A stretch of 51,182 nt of DNA from Campylobacter sp. (GTDB taxonomy: Bacteria > Campylobacterota > Campylobacteria > Campylobacterales > Campylobacteraceae): the NCBI GenBank assembly GCA_017469645.1, contig JAFUFY010000070.1:1-51182 (forward strand), read 5' to 3'. Every line of letters starts with the position of its first letter. Within the stretch, counting starts at the first letter, position 1. The position numbers were made by a program, and so were the translations under genes. Shown here in pieces: positions 1 through 9,074 of the stretch. The notes under the pieces are model-generated. The model was not told the DNA's origin. It did not search any database and saw only the letters and a program-made list of their open reading frames with translations.

Positions 1-161
1 AATTTTGTTAAATTCAAAATCATTTTTTATTGATAATTCTAAATAAGATTATCATAAATATACTTAAATAAAAAATTAAAATTTTATTTAAAATCTCTAA
101 ATATCGTTTTTTAATCAAATTGATAATATAAAAATTTTTATAGCTTTTTAAGAAATTTAAC

Positions 162-199
162 TATAAAATTACGCTCATTATATGAAAATAATTTTCATA
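162..199 (+). promoter_or_regulatory. promoter with overlapping Fur-type operator for the iron operon
   Basis: A -10 hexamer of the TATAAA/T type lies at 162-169. A perfect 19-bp palindrome, TATGAAAAT-A-ATTTTCATA, follows at 181-199, over the expected transcription start. It differs from the 7-1-7 Fur consensus (TGATAAT-N-ATTATCA) by one symmetrical base in each half. Further half sites TGATAAT (31-37) and ATTATCA (48-54) lie upstream. Iron-dependent Fur repression of the downstream FTR1/P19 operon is the natural inference and matches the known regulation of this system in Campylobacter jejuni. Confidence 0.75.
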
Positions 200-221
200 A
201 CATAAATTTAAAAGGCGATTT

Positions 222-2171
222 ATGAAATTTATAAAATTTAGCATTTATTTTATTTTATCTTTTACGATTTTATTTGGTGCTGATTATGCCAATGAAGCAA
301 AAGAGATAGAAAATAAATTTAAAGAAGTAATCACGCTTTATAAAGACGGAAAAAACGCAGAAGCAAGGCAGCTTACGCAACAAGCATATTTTGGGCATTT
401 TGAAAATTTGGAAGCCGGAATTCGTATAAATTTAGGTCAAAAAAAATCTTACGCTATGGAAAAGCAGTTTGGCGATATTCGCAAGGCGATAAAAAATGAA
501 AAACCGATCGATGAAATTCAGGCTATGATAGATAAGCTAAATGCCGAAATCATCGAAATTTTACCTGTGATTGAAAGCGGACATAAACTAGTTGCTGAGC
601 GAAGCGATGACGGCGGTATTAGTGCTGCTAAAATCGAACCTAAAAATGAAAATTTAAACGAGACAAATTTAACGCAAAACGCAAATCCGTGGGTAAATAT
701 TTATAATCAAATTTCAAATGAGCTTAAAAACGCAAAAGAGGCTTATGAAAAAAACGACAGCGAAGCTATGAAGGAAGCGTTAAACAGGGCTAAATTTGAT
801 CTTTACCGCAATAAACAGCTTGAAATCGCCGTTAGGCGATATGATTCGGCTAAAATGGATCAAATGATTCAGCAGGTTATGGGTGCCGTTATTAGCAAAA
901 ACACGCAAATGAGCCAAACACAAGTAGTTCAAGCTTTAAAAGATATTGATGATTTACTTAACACAAGTATCGCAAAATTGCCTAGCGAATCTTACGCTCT
1001 TGCGCCAAAAGCCATAATGCAGGAAATGCAAGAAGAAGAAATCGCAGAGCAAACAGATTTTAGCGTTGTTGTTGAAAATATTCGTAAAAAAATGGCAGAA
1101 GCTTTAAAGCTCTATGAAGATGGCGATATAAACTCAGCCGTTAGCGATGCAGGAGATATTTATTTTGACGAATACGAAGCAAGCGGCATGGAAGCCCTTG
1201 TGGGTGCTAAAAATTCGCAACTAAAAGTAGATACGGAAGCTAGTTTTAGTAAAATCGTTGCCCTAATGCAAAACAAAGCAGATAAAAGCGAAATCATCGC
1301 GGTTGCAAATAGGCTTTTTGAGCAGTTAGAACAAAGCCTTGATTTAACCAAAAAATCAAGCAACTGGGATTTGTTTCTTTATGCTTTTATCATTATTTTA
1401 CGCGAGGGTTTTGAAGCCTTAATTATCGTCACGGCAGTCATCGCTTATCTTATCAAAACAGGAAATTCAAAGCATTTAGGCATAGTTTATAGCTCATTAG
1501 CGGTTGCCGTTATTTTAAGTCTAGTTACGGCGTATGCTGTAAATTTGATATTTGGTTCGCAAATGGCAGCTCAAAGTAGGGAGATTTTAGAAGGCGTTGT
1601 TATGCTAATAGCCGTTTTCTTGCTATTTTATGTCGGTTTTTGGCTACTTTCAAACGCAGGAGCAAAAAAATGGTCAAACTACATACAAGGGCAAGTTAGC
1701 CAAAGTCTAAGTAGTGGGGATAGCAAAACGCTTTGGTGGACCGTGTTTTTAGCTGTTTATAGAGAAGGGGCTGAGACCGTGCTATTTTACATGGCGTTAA
1801 TTTTTGATGCCAAATCAAGCTCAGCGTTAAGTATGGTAGCTCTTGGGTTTGCAGTCGGGCTTGTGGCACTTGCTGTGGTATATTTTGTGATTAAATTTTT
1901 CTCGCTTAAAATCGCAATTAAGCCGTTTTTCCTTATCACTTCGGCAATCATTTTCTATATGTCGATTGTTTTTGTCGGAAAAGGCGTTATGGAGCTAGTT
2001 GAAGGCAAACTTTTTGTTCCACATATTATAGAAAATTTCCCAACCATTTCATGGCTTGGAATTTATCCATATTTAGAGAGTTTGATTCCGCAAATTCTCT
2101 TAATTTCGGCACTAATTATCGGAATTTTTATAATGAGAAAGAAAAATCTTATCAAAGGAGAAATAAAATGA
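222..2171 (+). CDS. FTR1-family iron permease of the P19 uptake system
   Basis: This 649-residue inner-membrane protein starts with a signal peptide, continues with a periplasmic domain of roughly 350 residues, and ends in a membrane domain with about seven hydrophobic segments. The FTR1 iron-binding signature REGFE is at residues 394-398 and a second, REGAE, at 514-518. These glutamates are expected to carry iron across the membrane. The gene is first in an operon and shares a 4-base ATGA overlap with the P19 gene. The order matches the C. jejuni Cj1658-Cj1665 region, so I infer that it takes iron from periplasmic P19. A Fur-like palindrome sits just upstream. Confidence 0.92.
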   Translation: MKFIKFSIYFILSFTILFGADYANEAKEIENKFKEVITLYKDGKNAEARQLTQQAYFGHFENLEAGIRINLGQKKSYAMEKQFGDIRKAIKNEKPIDEIQAMIDKLNAEIIEILPVIESGHKLVAERSDDGGISAAKIEPKNENLNETNLTQNANPWVNIYNQISNELKNAKEAYEKNDSEAMKEALNRAKFDLYRNKQLEIAVRRYDSAKMDQMIQQVMGAVISKNTQMSQTQVVQALKDIDDLLNTSIAKLPSESYALAPKAIMQEMQEEEIAEQTDFSVVVENIRKKMAEALKLYEDGDINSAVSDAGDIYFDEYEASGMEALVGAKNSQLKVDTEASFSKIVALMQNKADKSEIIAVANRLFEQLEQSLDLTKKSSNWDLFLYAFIIILREGFEALIIVTAVIAYLIKTGNSKHLGIVYSSLAVAVILSLVTAYAVNLIFGSQMAAQSREILEGVVMLIAVFLLFYVGFWLLSNAGAKKWSNYIQGQVSQSLSSGDSKTLWWTVFLAVYREGAETVLFYMALIFDAKSSSALSMVALGFAVGLVALAVVYFVIKFFSLKIAIKPFFLITSAIIFYMSIVFVGKGVMELVEGKLFVPHIIENFPTISWLGIYPYLESLIPQILLISALIIGIFIMRKKNLIKGEIK

Positions 2172-2689
2172 AAAAATTATTTTCATCAGTGTTGGCGTTA
2201 AGCCTTGCTTCAAGTATTGCGTTCGCAGGAGAACAACCTATCGGCGAACCTGTTGAAATCAACGGCATGGAAATAGCTGCTGTTTATTTGCAACCAATCG
2301 ACATGGAACCAAAAGGCATTGATCTAGCCCCAAGTCTAGCAGATATTCACCTAGAAGCTGATATTCACGCGATAGAAGGCAACAAAAACGGCTTTGGCGA
2401 AGGCGAGTGGATTCCGTATCTAAAAGTTTCATATAAATTGAAAAATACAGATAACGGCAAAGTAAAAGAGGGCACATTTATGCCTATGGTAGCAAGCGAC
2501 GGACCACACTACGGCGCAAATATCAAAATGGACGGCGGAGTTGGTAACTATGAGCTAACTTATCATATCGAAAATCCTAGCGTTCAAGGTTTTGGGCGAC
2601 ATGCCGATGAAGCAACCGGAGTAGGTAAATGGTGGGACGCATTTGATGTAAATTATAAATTCCAATACACAGGAACTCCAAAAGAGTAA
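2168..2689 (+). CDS. periplasmic iron-binding protein P19
   Basis: The protein has 173 residues and a clear signal peptide ending near AFA. It belongs to the P19/Tp34 family of periplasmic proteins that bind copper and iron through Met, Glu and His ligands; candidate ligands are the His-containing segment ADIHLEADIH and the GPHYG and GRHAD motifs. I chose the ATG at 2168 because AAGGAG lies at 2155-2160 and the signal peptide begins there; the longer frame would only read through the end of the FTR1 gene. It overlaps FTR1 by 4 bases, so the two are translationally coupled. A hairpin follows the gene. Confidence 0.93.
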   Translation: MKKLFSSVLALSLASSIAFAGEQPIGEPVEINGMEIAAVYLQPIDMEPKGIDLAPSLADIHLEADIHAIEGNKNGFGEGEWIPYLKVSYKLKNTDNGKVKEGTFMPMVASDGPHYGANIKMDGGVGNYELTYHIENPSVQGFGRHADEATGVGKWWDAFDVNYKFQYTGTPKE

Positions 2690-2697
2690 TCCAAATT

Positions 2698-2727
2698 TTC
2701 CGTCAAGCTCCGTGCTTGACGGAATTT
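2698..2727 (+). terminator. hairpin after the P19 gene
   Basis: A 10-bp stem, TTCCGTCAAG pairing with CTTGACGGAA around a 7-base loop, ends in a very short T-run (ATTTAATC). It probably acts as a partial terminator or 3'-end stabiliser that makes FTR1 and P19 more abundant than the transporter genes behind them. Readthrough is expected, since no strong promoter is seen before 2750. Confidence 0.6.
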
Positions 2728-2749
2728 AATCAAATTTACAAGGCTATAA

Positions 2750-4117
2750 ATGAGTATATTTTTTTATCAAGTTGCACTTGCGATATTTCCGTTAGTTTTA
2801 ATATCGTCTTTTTTGCAAAGAACAAATTATATCAAAGAGCTATTTATCCCTATTGTTTGTGGCGTGATCTTTGGTTTTGCCTGTTTTAGCGCATTTGCTG
2901 TTTCGGCAAATAACGACACGGCAAAAATATTTTTTGACATAATTTGCATTTTGTTGTTGATAATTTTTCCGATTTTATTTAAATTTAAAAGCGTTTATCC
3001 AGTTGCCACGATAGTTTTTTTACTTGCTATGACTTATGGTTATGAGTATAAATTTATAAGTGCAAATTTTAAAATTTTTACTAGTTCGCTTTTAGATAGC
3101 CTAAGTTTATCAAATTTATTTATGGCGAGTTTTGCATTTTTGATTTTCACTTGCATATTTTTTCTTTTAAATTCGCTTTTAAAAAGGGTAAATAAAAAAG
3201 TCAAAATTTGCTTTTTTATTTTAATTCTTTTTCTGTTGATTATCGATAGATTAGGCTTTTTTGGACTTTCGCTTATGCAAGAAGGTATTATTAAAACGAC
3301 GCCAAAACTGCTTTCTGTGATTGCAAAAATTATATATTTTAATAGCTTTTTGCCGATTATTTTTTCTTTGATTTTGATTATTTTAGGGGCGTTCGGGCTT
3401 AAATTTGAAAAATGCAAAAATAAAGAAAATATAATTAAATTTAGAGAATTTAAAGCCGTCAAATTTAAAGCATTTAGCGAATTTTTTTATTCTTTGCTTT
3501 GTGGTGGGGTTATCATTTTTATCTCGCTTTTTTATATTTTAGTTGCTTCAAAACCACCTAAAATAGATAATCCAACCATAATCGAACCTATAAATAATGA
3601 ATTTAAATTTAACGCCGAAATTTTAAAAGACAACAAACTTCATCGCTACGCCTATATCACAGATGACGGGCATAAAGTGCGATTTTTCTTAATCAATAAA
3701 TTTAAAGATAAACTCGCTCCCGTTGCCGTTTTTGATGCTTGCAGTATTTGTGGCGATATGGGCTATGTGAAAAAAGCTGACGAGCTAATCTGCATTAGTT
3801 GTAATGTGCGAATTTTCTTGCCAAGTGTCGGCAAAGCAGGAGGCTGCAATCCTATTCCGCTCGAATATAAATTTGACGGAAAAGAGATAATAATCTCGCT
3901 TAAAGAGATTGAAAATGGAGCTAGTTTTTTTAGCGAAGTGGTCGAAAAAATAGTAACCGATCCCGTAAGTAGAGAAAAAATCAAAAACACTTCAAAATTT
4001 AGATATTTGTATTACGGGCGAACTTATTTTTTTGAAGACGCAAAAAATCAAGCCGAATTTGAAGCAAACCCTGAAAAATTTGTTGATACAAACGGCGTTT
4101 TAAAGGAGCTAAAATAA
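2750..4117 (+). CDS. Fe-S-containing membrane protein, DUF2318 family
   Basis: This 455-residue protein begins with about eight hydrophobic segments (to about residue 270), followed by a soluble domain. That domain carries two CxxC pairs near residues 331-334 and 348-351 and a further GGC near 366, the pattern of the DUF2318 Fe-S family. It corresponds in position to Cj1660 of C. jejuni. The last 70 residues resemble a YHS-like segment with the motif DPVSREKIKN. It overlaps the next gene by one base (TAATG). A redox role in reducing or handling periplasmic iron is inferred from context. Confidence 0.82.
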   Translation: MSIFFYQVALAIFPLVLISSFLQRTNYIKELFIPIVCGVIFGFACFSAFAVSANNDTAKIFFDIICILLLIIFPILFKFKSVYPVATIVFLLAMTYGYEYKFISANFKIFTSSLLDSLSLSNLFMASFAFLIFTCIFFLLNSLLKRVNKKVKICFFILILFLLIIDRLGFFGLSLMQEGIIKTTPKLLSVIAKIIYFNSFLPIIFSLILIILGAFGLKFEKCKNKENIIKFREFKAVKFKAFSEFFYSLLCGGVIIFISLFYILVASKPPKIDNPTIIEPINNEFKFNAEILKDNKLHRYAYITDDGHKVRFFLINKFKDKLAPVAVFDACSICGDMGYVKKADELICISCNVRIFLPSVGKAGGCNPIPLEYKFDGKEIIISLKEIENGASFFSEVVEKIVTDPVSREKIKNTSKFRYLYYGRTYFFEDAKNQAEFEANPEKFVDTNGVLKELK

Positions 4118-5361
4118 TGTTTTTTCGCATAATAAAAGCTTCGATTTTAAATTCAAAAGATAATAAAATTTTAGCTTTTCTAACCATTTTGCTAAGTGTG
4201 AGTTTGATCGCTTGTATGCTAAATATCACGCTTAAAATCGGAGATGAAGTCGCAAAAGAGCTTCGAAGTTACGGCTCAAATATTGTGGTTTTGCCTAGTT
4301 CGCAAAATTTAAATATCGAAATAGCCGGAAAAGAGTATTCGCCGCTTAAAAATGAAGATTATTTAAATGAAAAAGATTTGCATAAGATAAAAGAAATTTT
4401 TTGGCGAAATAATATTGTCGCTTTTGCGCCGTTTTTATCTACTAAATTTAATGAATTTGAGATTGTTGGAACTTATTTTGATAAGGTTATTCCTATCGAA
4501 GGCGAGAGCGATTTTAAAAGTGGAGTTGCTACGCTTTATCCGTTTTGGGTCGTTGATGGTAGATTTCCAAAAGATGATAGCCTAGATGAAGTTTTAGTCG
4601 GCGAAAGGCTAAATTTAAAGCTTAATGAGAAGCTAAATTTGGGCAAATTTGAAGTAAAAGTCGTAGGAATTTTAAAAAACGGCGATGAAATGTCGGATAA
4701 AATCATAACGAGCCTAAATTTGGTGCAAAAAATCACAGATAAAGCCGGTCTCATCGCCAAAGCAGAAGTCAGCGCAATGACGATCCCGGAAGATGATTTA
4801 TCCGTAAAAGCAAGGCGAGATTTTGAGAGCTTAGATGCGGTTGCGTATGATAAATGGTATTGTTCGGCTTATGTTAGTTCGATTGCGTATCAAATAACCG
4901 AAGATTTTCCAAATGCCACGGCAAAGGCACTTTTAAGCGTAAGCGAAACTCAAAGCGGAATAACTAAAAAAATCCAAAATTTAATGGCAGTCGTTAGCAT
5001 TTTATCGCTTTTTATCTCTGCGATTTGTATTTCGAGTTTGCTATCTAGCGAAATTCACAGACGAAAAAAAGAGATTGGGCTTTTAAAAGCTTTGGGGGCT
5101 GGAAATTTTATGATTTATACGCAGTTTGCGACTGAAACTTTTATAGTATGTGTGATAGCTTCGATTTTCGGGTCGATTTTGGGCTATATTTTAAGCTTTA
5201 TTATCGGTTATCAAATTTTTGGCTCACTGATTGGCATTAGTCTTATGGTTTTGCCTTTGAGTGTGATTTTTGGGCTACTAATTTGCATTTTTGGTTCGAT
5301 TTTGCCGCTAAAAAGTGTGATAAAACTACTTCCTGCTGAGGTGCTTTATGGTAGGAAATAG
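4117..5361 (+). CDS. ABC transporter permease, FtsX/MacB type
   Basis: The 414-residue protein has the MacB/LolC layout: one N-terminal membrane helix, a large periplasmic domain (about residues 45-285), then three C-terminal helices that form the FtsX permease domain. The cytoplasmic motif RRKKEIGLLKALGA between the second and third helices is typical coupling-helix sequence for the ATPase. The gene overlaps both neighbours and matches Cj1661. With the next permease and the ATPase it should form one transporter, but its substrate is not evident from sequence. Confidence 0.88.
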   Translation: MFFRIIKASILNSKDNKILAFLTILLSVSLIACMLNITLKIGDEVAKELRSYGSNIVVLPSSQNLNIEIAGKEYSPLKNEDYLNEKDLHKIKEIFWRNNIVAFAPFLSTKFNEFEIVGTYFDKVIPIEGESDFKSGVATLYPFWVVDGRFPKDDSLDEVLVGERLNLKLNEKLNLGKFEVKVVGILKNGDEMSDKIITSLNLVQKITDKAGLIAKAEVSAMTIPEDDLSVKARRDFESLDAVAYDKWYCSAYVSSIAYQITEDFPNATAKALLSVSETQSGITKKIQNLMAVVSILSLFISAICISSLLSSEIHRRKKEIGLLKALGAGNFMIYTQFATETFIVCVIASIFGSILGYILSFIIGYQIFGSLIGISLMVLPLSVIFGLLICIFGSILPLKSVIKLLPAEVLYGRK

Positions 5362-6475
5362 CGCATTTTTTAAAAATCTAATATTTAAAAGCATTTTAGG
5401 AAGTGGTTTAAGGGGATTTGTTATTTTTTTAGCCATTATGCTTGGAAGTGCCGTAACGGCGGCATTTGTAAATATCTATGCTGATATAGATAAAAAAGTC
5501 GGTAGCGAGTTAAATTCTTATGGGGCAAATTTGATTATAAGCCCAAAAGATTTTGAAAATTCGCATATAAATGAGCAAATTTTGGACGCCAAATTTGAAA
5601 AAATTCCAAATTTAAAAGCATATAACAAATATCTTTTTGCAAGTGCGAATTTAGGCGTTAGTAGCGGCGTCGTAATGGGAGTAAATTTTTCAAATTTAAG
5701 GTTAGTTATGCCGTTTTTGGATTTAAAATCGGGCGAATTTATAAATATAGATTTTGACGATAAAAATGCCTTAATCGGGCAGGATTTGGCTAAACTTTTA
5801 GGCGTAAAAGTTGGCGAGAGTATCGAAATCACACCAAAAGGAAAAATGCCTACAAAAGTGAAAATCAAAGGCATAGTTTATGACGGTGGCAAGGAAGACG
5901 GGCTTTTAATCATCTCGCTTGAATTAGCACAGCGCATTTTTGATATGCCAAATTCGCTAAATTACGCCCAAGCGATTGTCGCTGGAAATTACGATGAAAT
6001 CAAGCAAATTTCGCAAAATTTAAGCGATGAAAACGCCGTTTTTGAGCCGATTAGCAAAATTTCAAAAGCACAAGGGGTGATTTTGGATAAAATCAAACTT
6101 TTAATGCTTTTAATCGGCCTAGTGATTTTATTTATAACTTCCATTTGCATAAATACAAGCCTTAGTGCGATTTTATTTGCTAGGATTAAAGAATTTGCAT
6201 TGCTTCGAGCGATCGGCGCAAGTAGAGATAATTTATTAAAAATGATTTTGGCTGAAATTTTAACGATTTGCGTGATAGGCTCAGTTTTGGGGGCGTTGCT
6301 TGGATATTTTTTAGCAAATTTGCTAGGCTTTTTGATTTTTTCAAGCGGAGTTGATTTTAGGTTTGTAGGACTTCTTAGTGCTGTGATTTTAAGCCTTATT
6401 TTTGCGTTTGGTGCTAGTTATTATCCGATAAAACGGGCTTTAAATCCAAATTTAGCAAATTTATTAAAGGAATAA
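5348..6475 (+). CDS. ABC transporter permease, FtsX/MacB type (second subunit)
   Basis: The protein has 375 residues and the same one-plus-three helix layout as the preceding permease, with the motif RIKEFALLRAIGAS before the penultimate helix. It starts 14 bases inside the previous gene, so translation is coupled. It matches Cj1662. The two permeases are only weakly alike, consistent with a heterodimer as in LolCE. The ATPase starts immediately behind it. Confidence 0.88.
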   Translation: MVGNSAFFKNLIFKSILGSGLRGFVIFLAIMLGSAVTAAFVNIYADIDKKVGSELNSYGANLIISPKDFENSHINEQILDAKFEKIPNLKAYNKYLFASANLGVSSGVVMGVNFSNLRLVMPFLDLKSGEFINIDFDDKNALIGQDLAKLLGVKVGESIEITPKGKMPTKVKIKGIVYDGGKEDGLLIISLELAQRIFDMPNSLNYAQAIVAGNYDEIKQISQNLSDENAVFEPISKISKAQGVILDKIKLLMLLIGLVILFITSICINTSLSAILFARIKEFALLRAIGASRDNLLKMILAEILTICVIGSVLGALLGYFLANLLGFLIFSSGVDFRFVGLLSAVILSLIFAFGASYYPIKRALNPNLANLLKE

Positions 6476-6476
6476 T

Positions 6477-7139
6477 ATGGAAATTTTAAAACTTGATAGC
6501 GTGTGTAAATATTTTGGCGAAGTAAAAGCACTTGATGATATTTCTTTTAGCGTAAATAAGGGCGAGTGGGTCAGCATAATGGGACCAAGCGGAAGCGGAA
6601 AAAGCACTTTGGTAAATATTTTAAGCCTTATGGATACTCTCACAAATGGCTCATATTTTTTAGGCGGAAGCGACGCAAGTCATCTAAACGAAGAGCAAAT
6701 TTTAGAGTTTCGCCGTAAAAAAATAGGGCTAGTTTTTCAGGCATTTCACCTTGTGCCGTATCTAAATGCCGTTGAAAATGTAATGCTAAATCAATATTAT
6801 CACTCTTGTGTGGATTTGCAAAGTGCCAAAAAAGCCTTAGAAAAAGTGGGTTTGGCTCATAGAATTTCTCACAGACCAAGCGAACTAAGTGGTGGCGAAC
6901 AGCAAAGAGTTTGCATAGCAAGAGCCTTGATAAACGAGCCTGAAATCATCATTGCCGACGAACCAACGGGAAATTTAGACGAAGCAAACGAAGAGATTGT
7001 GCTAAATTTGTTTAATGAATTAAGAAGCGAAGGCAAAACGCTACTTTTAGTAACGCACAACGAAGAACTTGGCTTAAATGCCGATAAAATCGTGCGTTTA
7101 AAACACGGGAAATTAGATAAAATAGAAATTAAAAACTAA
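6477..7139 (+). CDS. ABC transporter ATPase, LolD/MacB type
   Basis: A 220-residue ATPase with Walker [10 protein letters not shown] (residues 36-44), signature LSGGEQQR (137-144) and Walker B IIIADEPT followed by GNLD. These are the sequence marks of the LolD/MacB/FtsE subgroup, which works with FtsX-type permeases. The gene begins one base after the second permease ends and matches Cj1663. It supplies energy to the transporter formed by the two preceding permeases. Confidence 0.92.
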   Translation: MEILKLDSVCKYFGEVKALDDISFSVNKGEWVSIMGPSGSGKSTLVNILSLMDTLTNGSYFLGGSDASHLNEEQILEFRRKKIGLVFQAFHLVPYLNAVENVMLNQYYHSCVDLQSAKKALEKVGLAHRISHRPSELSGGEQQRVCIARALINEPEIIIADEPTGNLDEANEEIVLNLFNELRSEGKTLLLVTHNEELGLNADKIVRLKHGKLDKIEIKN

Positions 7140-7150
7140 AAAGGAAAAAA

Positions 7151-7642
7151 ATGAGAAAATTTATTTTGGTTTTGGTTGCGTTTTTTGTGCTAGGTTGCGG
7201 GGGAAACGAACGCCACCACATGACGCTAAACGATGAAGATGGCTTTAAAACGACATTTGATAGCTCAAAAAAAGAGTTAAAAATAGTAGGACATGATAAG
7301 CCTTTTATTTTATACTTTTTTTCTAGCGATTGTGGTGCATGCGCCGAGCAAGCGCCGATTTTAGAAAATTTAGCAAAAGAATTTGGTGAAAATGTGCGGA
7401 TTATCGGCGTTTTGGGCGATTCGCATGGACTAGATAAAGATATAAAAACGCTAAAAGAAAAAAATATTTCATTTCCGACAGCCACAAGCAAAAAATCTGC
7501 AATGTATCTAGCAAATATGGTCGGCGGCGTAATGGGAACGCCCATGAGTGTGATATTTGATAAAAATGGAAAAATCGTAAAGCAGTTGCTTGGGCTTTAT
7601 CCGAAGTCTGCATTTGAAAACGAGTTGAAGTTATTGTTGTAA
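7151..7642 (+). CDS. thioredoxin-like lipoprotein of the P19 locus
   Basis: A 163-residue protein with a lipoprotein signal (VLGC, Cys16) and a thioredoxin-like fold containing SSDCGACAEQ, so the active-site pair is C61 and C64. A conserved cis-proline segment (GGVMGTPMSVIF) follows. It is the last gene of the iron operon. C. jejuni has two thioredoxin-like genes at this place (Cj1664 and Cj1665); only one is present here. It probably keeps cysteines or metal ligands of the uptake proteins reduced on the periplasmic side. Confidence 0.87.
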   Translation: MRKFILVLVAFFVLGCGGNERHHMTLNDEDGFKTTFDSSKKELKIVGHDKPFILYFFSSDCGACAEQAPILENLAKEFGENVRIIGVLGDSHGLDKDIKTLKEKNISFPTATSKKSAMYLANMVGGVMGTPMSVIFDKNGKIVKQLLGLYPKSAFENELKLLL

Positions 7643-7653
7643 ATTTAATTTTT

Positions 7654-7692
7654 CGTCATTCTGAGCCTTGCAGAGCAAGGCGAAGAATCTCA
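7654..7692. repeat. GTCATTCTGAGC-type palindromic repeat (half unit)
   Basis: This intergenic sequence, running from CGTCATTCTGAG to CGAAGAATCTC, belongs to a repeat type that recurs at 27637, 28351, 28475, 34411 and 50379. Similar short palindromic repeats are widespread in unrelated bacterial genomes and carry no gene. Confidence 0.7.
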
Positions 7693-7733
7693 TTAAGAAT
7701 TTTGGCTCGTAGTCTAAAATTAATAAATTTCGA

Positions 7734-8252
7734 CTATTTTTTAAATTCTATTTTGATTTTTTGCAAAAATTCTATAAGCTGGGCAGAGCAGTTTTCTTTT
7801 ATAATGGTATAAGCTAAAATATTTCCGATAAATAGATAAAAATTCGTCTTAGTTTCGATGATTTTATATAAATCGTCGTATTTTATTTTAGCGAAATTCG
7901 AGCTAGAATTTTCGTTAAATTCGTTTGTTTTTTCTGTGAAATAATCATCATAAAATTCGAAAAAAGAGTGCTGATTTGCAGCTAATTTATGCGAATAAAA
8001 GGTCTTTTTGACAATATAAAAATTTGTGTAGTAGTAAGTCGCACCAAGCCAAATGAAAAATCCTAATCCTATCAATAAATTATTGGTAAAAAATCCTTTA
8101 TGTATGAGCAAATAAAAATCCCGAGATAAAGAGTTTAAAACCAAAATTCCAACCAACAAATATAACATTTTAACTAGCAATTTGCCTTTAATTGAGTTAT
8201 TAAATTTTTTATATTCGTCAAAAGTAAAAATCGTATCGGTTTTATAAGGCAT
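7734..8252 (-). CDS. YcxB-like membrane protein, copy 1
   Basis: A 172-residue protein with two hydrophobic segments near the N-terminus and a C-terminal domain of the YcxB-like type (F-Y-D-D-Y motif, a K-Y-D-D-L segment and a late I-K-E-N-C). The function of the family is not established. It is a tandem duplicate of the gene at 8358-8852: the last 21 residues are identical and the downstream DNA is nearly so, while the N-terminal halves have diverged. I chose the ATG at 8252 because it aligns with the start of the paralogue, although the SD sequence AAGGA seen there is AATGGA here; an upstream ATG at 8282 is the alternative. Confidence 0.75.
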   Translation of the reverse strand: MPYKTDTIFTFDEYKKFNNSIKGKLLVKMLYLLVGILVLNSLSRDFYLLIHKGFFTNNLLIGLGFFIWLGATYYYTNFYIVKKTFYSHKLAANQHSFFEFYDDYFTEKTNEFNENSSSNFAKIKYDDLYKIIETKTNFYLFIGNILAYTIIKENCSAQLIEFLQKIKIEFKK

Positions 8253-8357
8253 TTTTGTGTCCATTGATTTGTAAATTTGCAAATTTGATTATAAGAAATT
8301 TTGGCTTAAATTTGTAAATTTTAATTTTGCCAAATTCAAAGAATTTGCAAATTCCGA

Positions 8358-8852
8358 CTATTTTTTAAATTCTATTTTGATTTTTTGTAAAAATTCTATA
8401 AGCTGGGCAGAGCAGTTTTCTTTTATGACGATAGAACCGCCAATTTCACCTACTAAAAGATAAAAATGCGTATTTGTTTCTATGATTTTATGTAACTCAT
8501 CGTATTTGATTTGGGTAAAATTGAAATCCGATTTTTCTGTATAATAATCGTCATAAAATGTCATGATTGAGTTATAATTTTGAATTATTTTTGTGGTGTT
8601 ATAGGTTTTTTTAATTTGCCTATTTGGAATAAAATACAATAAAAATAGCCAAATAAATACAAATGCAAACATGGCAATATTATAGCTATCAATAAAACCT
8701 TGTGAAAAAATAAGAATAACATTGATTATGATTAACACAGCACTAGCGATATATAAAATTTTCATTTTAAATCCTAAGGTCTCATGCAAGACAGCATAAT
8801 TAAATTTCTTATATTCATCGTAAGTCAGCATCGTCGTTGTTTCAAGTGGCAT
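8358..8852 (-). CDS. YcxB-like membrane protein, copy 2
   Basis: A 164-residue paralogue of the gene at 7734-8252, with two hydrophobic segments and the same YcxB-like C-terminal domain (F-Y-D-D-Y-Y, I-K-Y-D-E-L and a closing IKENCSAQLIEF segment). Its start is well supported by AAGGA upstream of the ATG. Downstream DNA is almost the same as that behind copy 1, so a duplicated block of about 600 bp can be seen. Function is unknown; a small membrane sensor or toxin-immunity role cannot be told from sequence. Confidence 0.78.
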   Translation of the reverse strand: MPLETTTMLTYDEYKKFNYAVLHETLGFKMKILYIASAVLIIINVILIFSQGFIDSYNIAMFAFVFIWLFLLYFIPNRQIKKTYNTTKIIQNYNSIMTFYDDYYTEKSDFNFTQIKYDELHKIIETNTHFYLLVGEIGGSIVIKENCSAQLIEFLQKIKIEFKK

Positions 8853-8961
8853 TTCGTTTTCCTTGATTTAAAATTTAAAGTTTGATTATAAAAAATTTTG
8901 GCTTAAATTTGTGAATTTTAATTTTGCCAAATTCAAAGAATTTGCAAATTTGAACTGCGTA

Positions 8962-9059
8962 TGCCGACGATTTTGCGTGTTTTGCAGTAAATTTCGAGTG
9001 AGATAAGGCTGGTTTGCCTATCGAACGAGAAATTTACAAAATCACGCAAAAGCTAGGCT
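8962..9059 (-). repeat. hairpin element H1
   Basis: One copy of the H family. In the minus-strand sense it opens with AGCCTAGCTTT, has long arms (TTTTGCGTG pairing with CACGCAAAA, then GTAAATTTC with GAAATTTAC), an apical stem CGATAGGC/GCCTTATC, and ends in TCGTCGGCA. It starts 15 bases behind the stop codon of mnmG, which is transcribed in the same sense. Confidence 0.85.
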
Positions 9060-9074
9060 CATTTAATTTGAAAT

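Noticed and set aside
8962..9059. Retron msr-msd RNA as an explanation of the H elements
   Set aside because: Variable long stems would fit, but no reverse transcriptase is present in the window and copies are scattered singly behind core genes.
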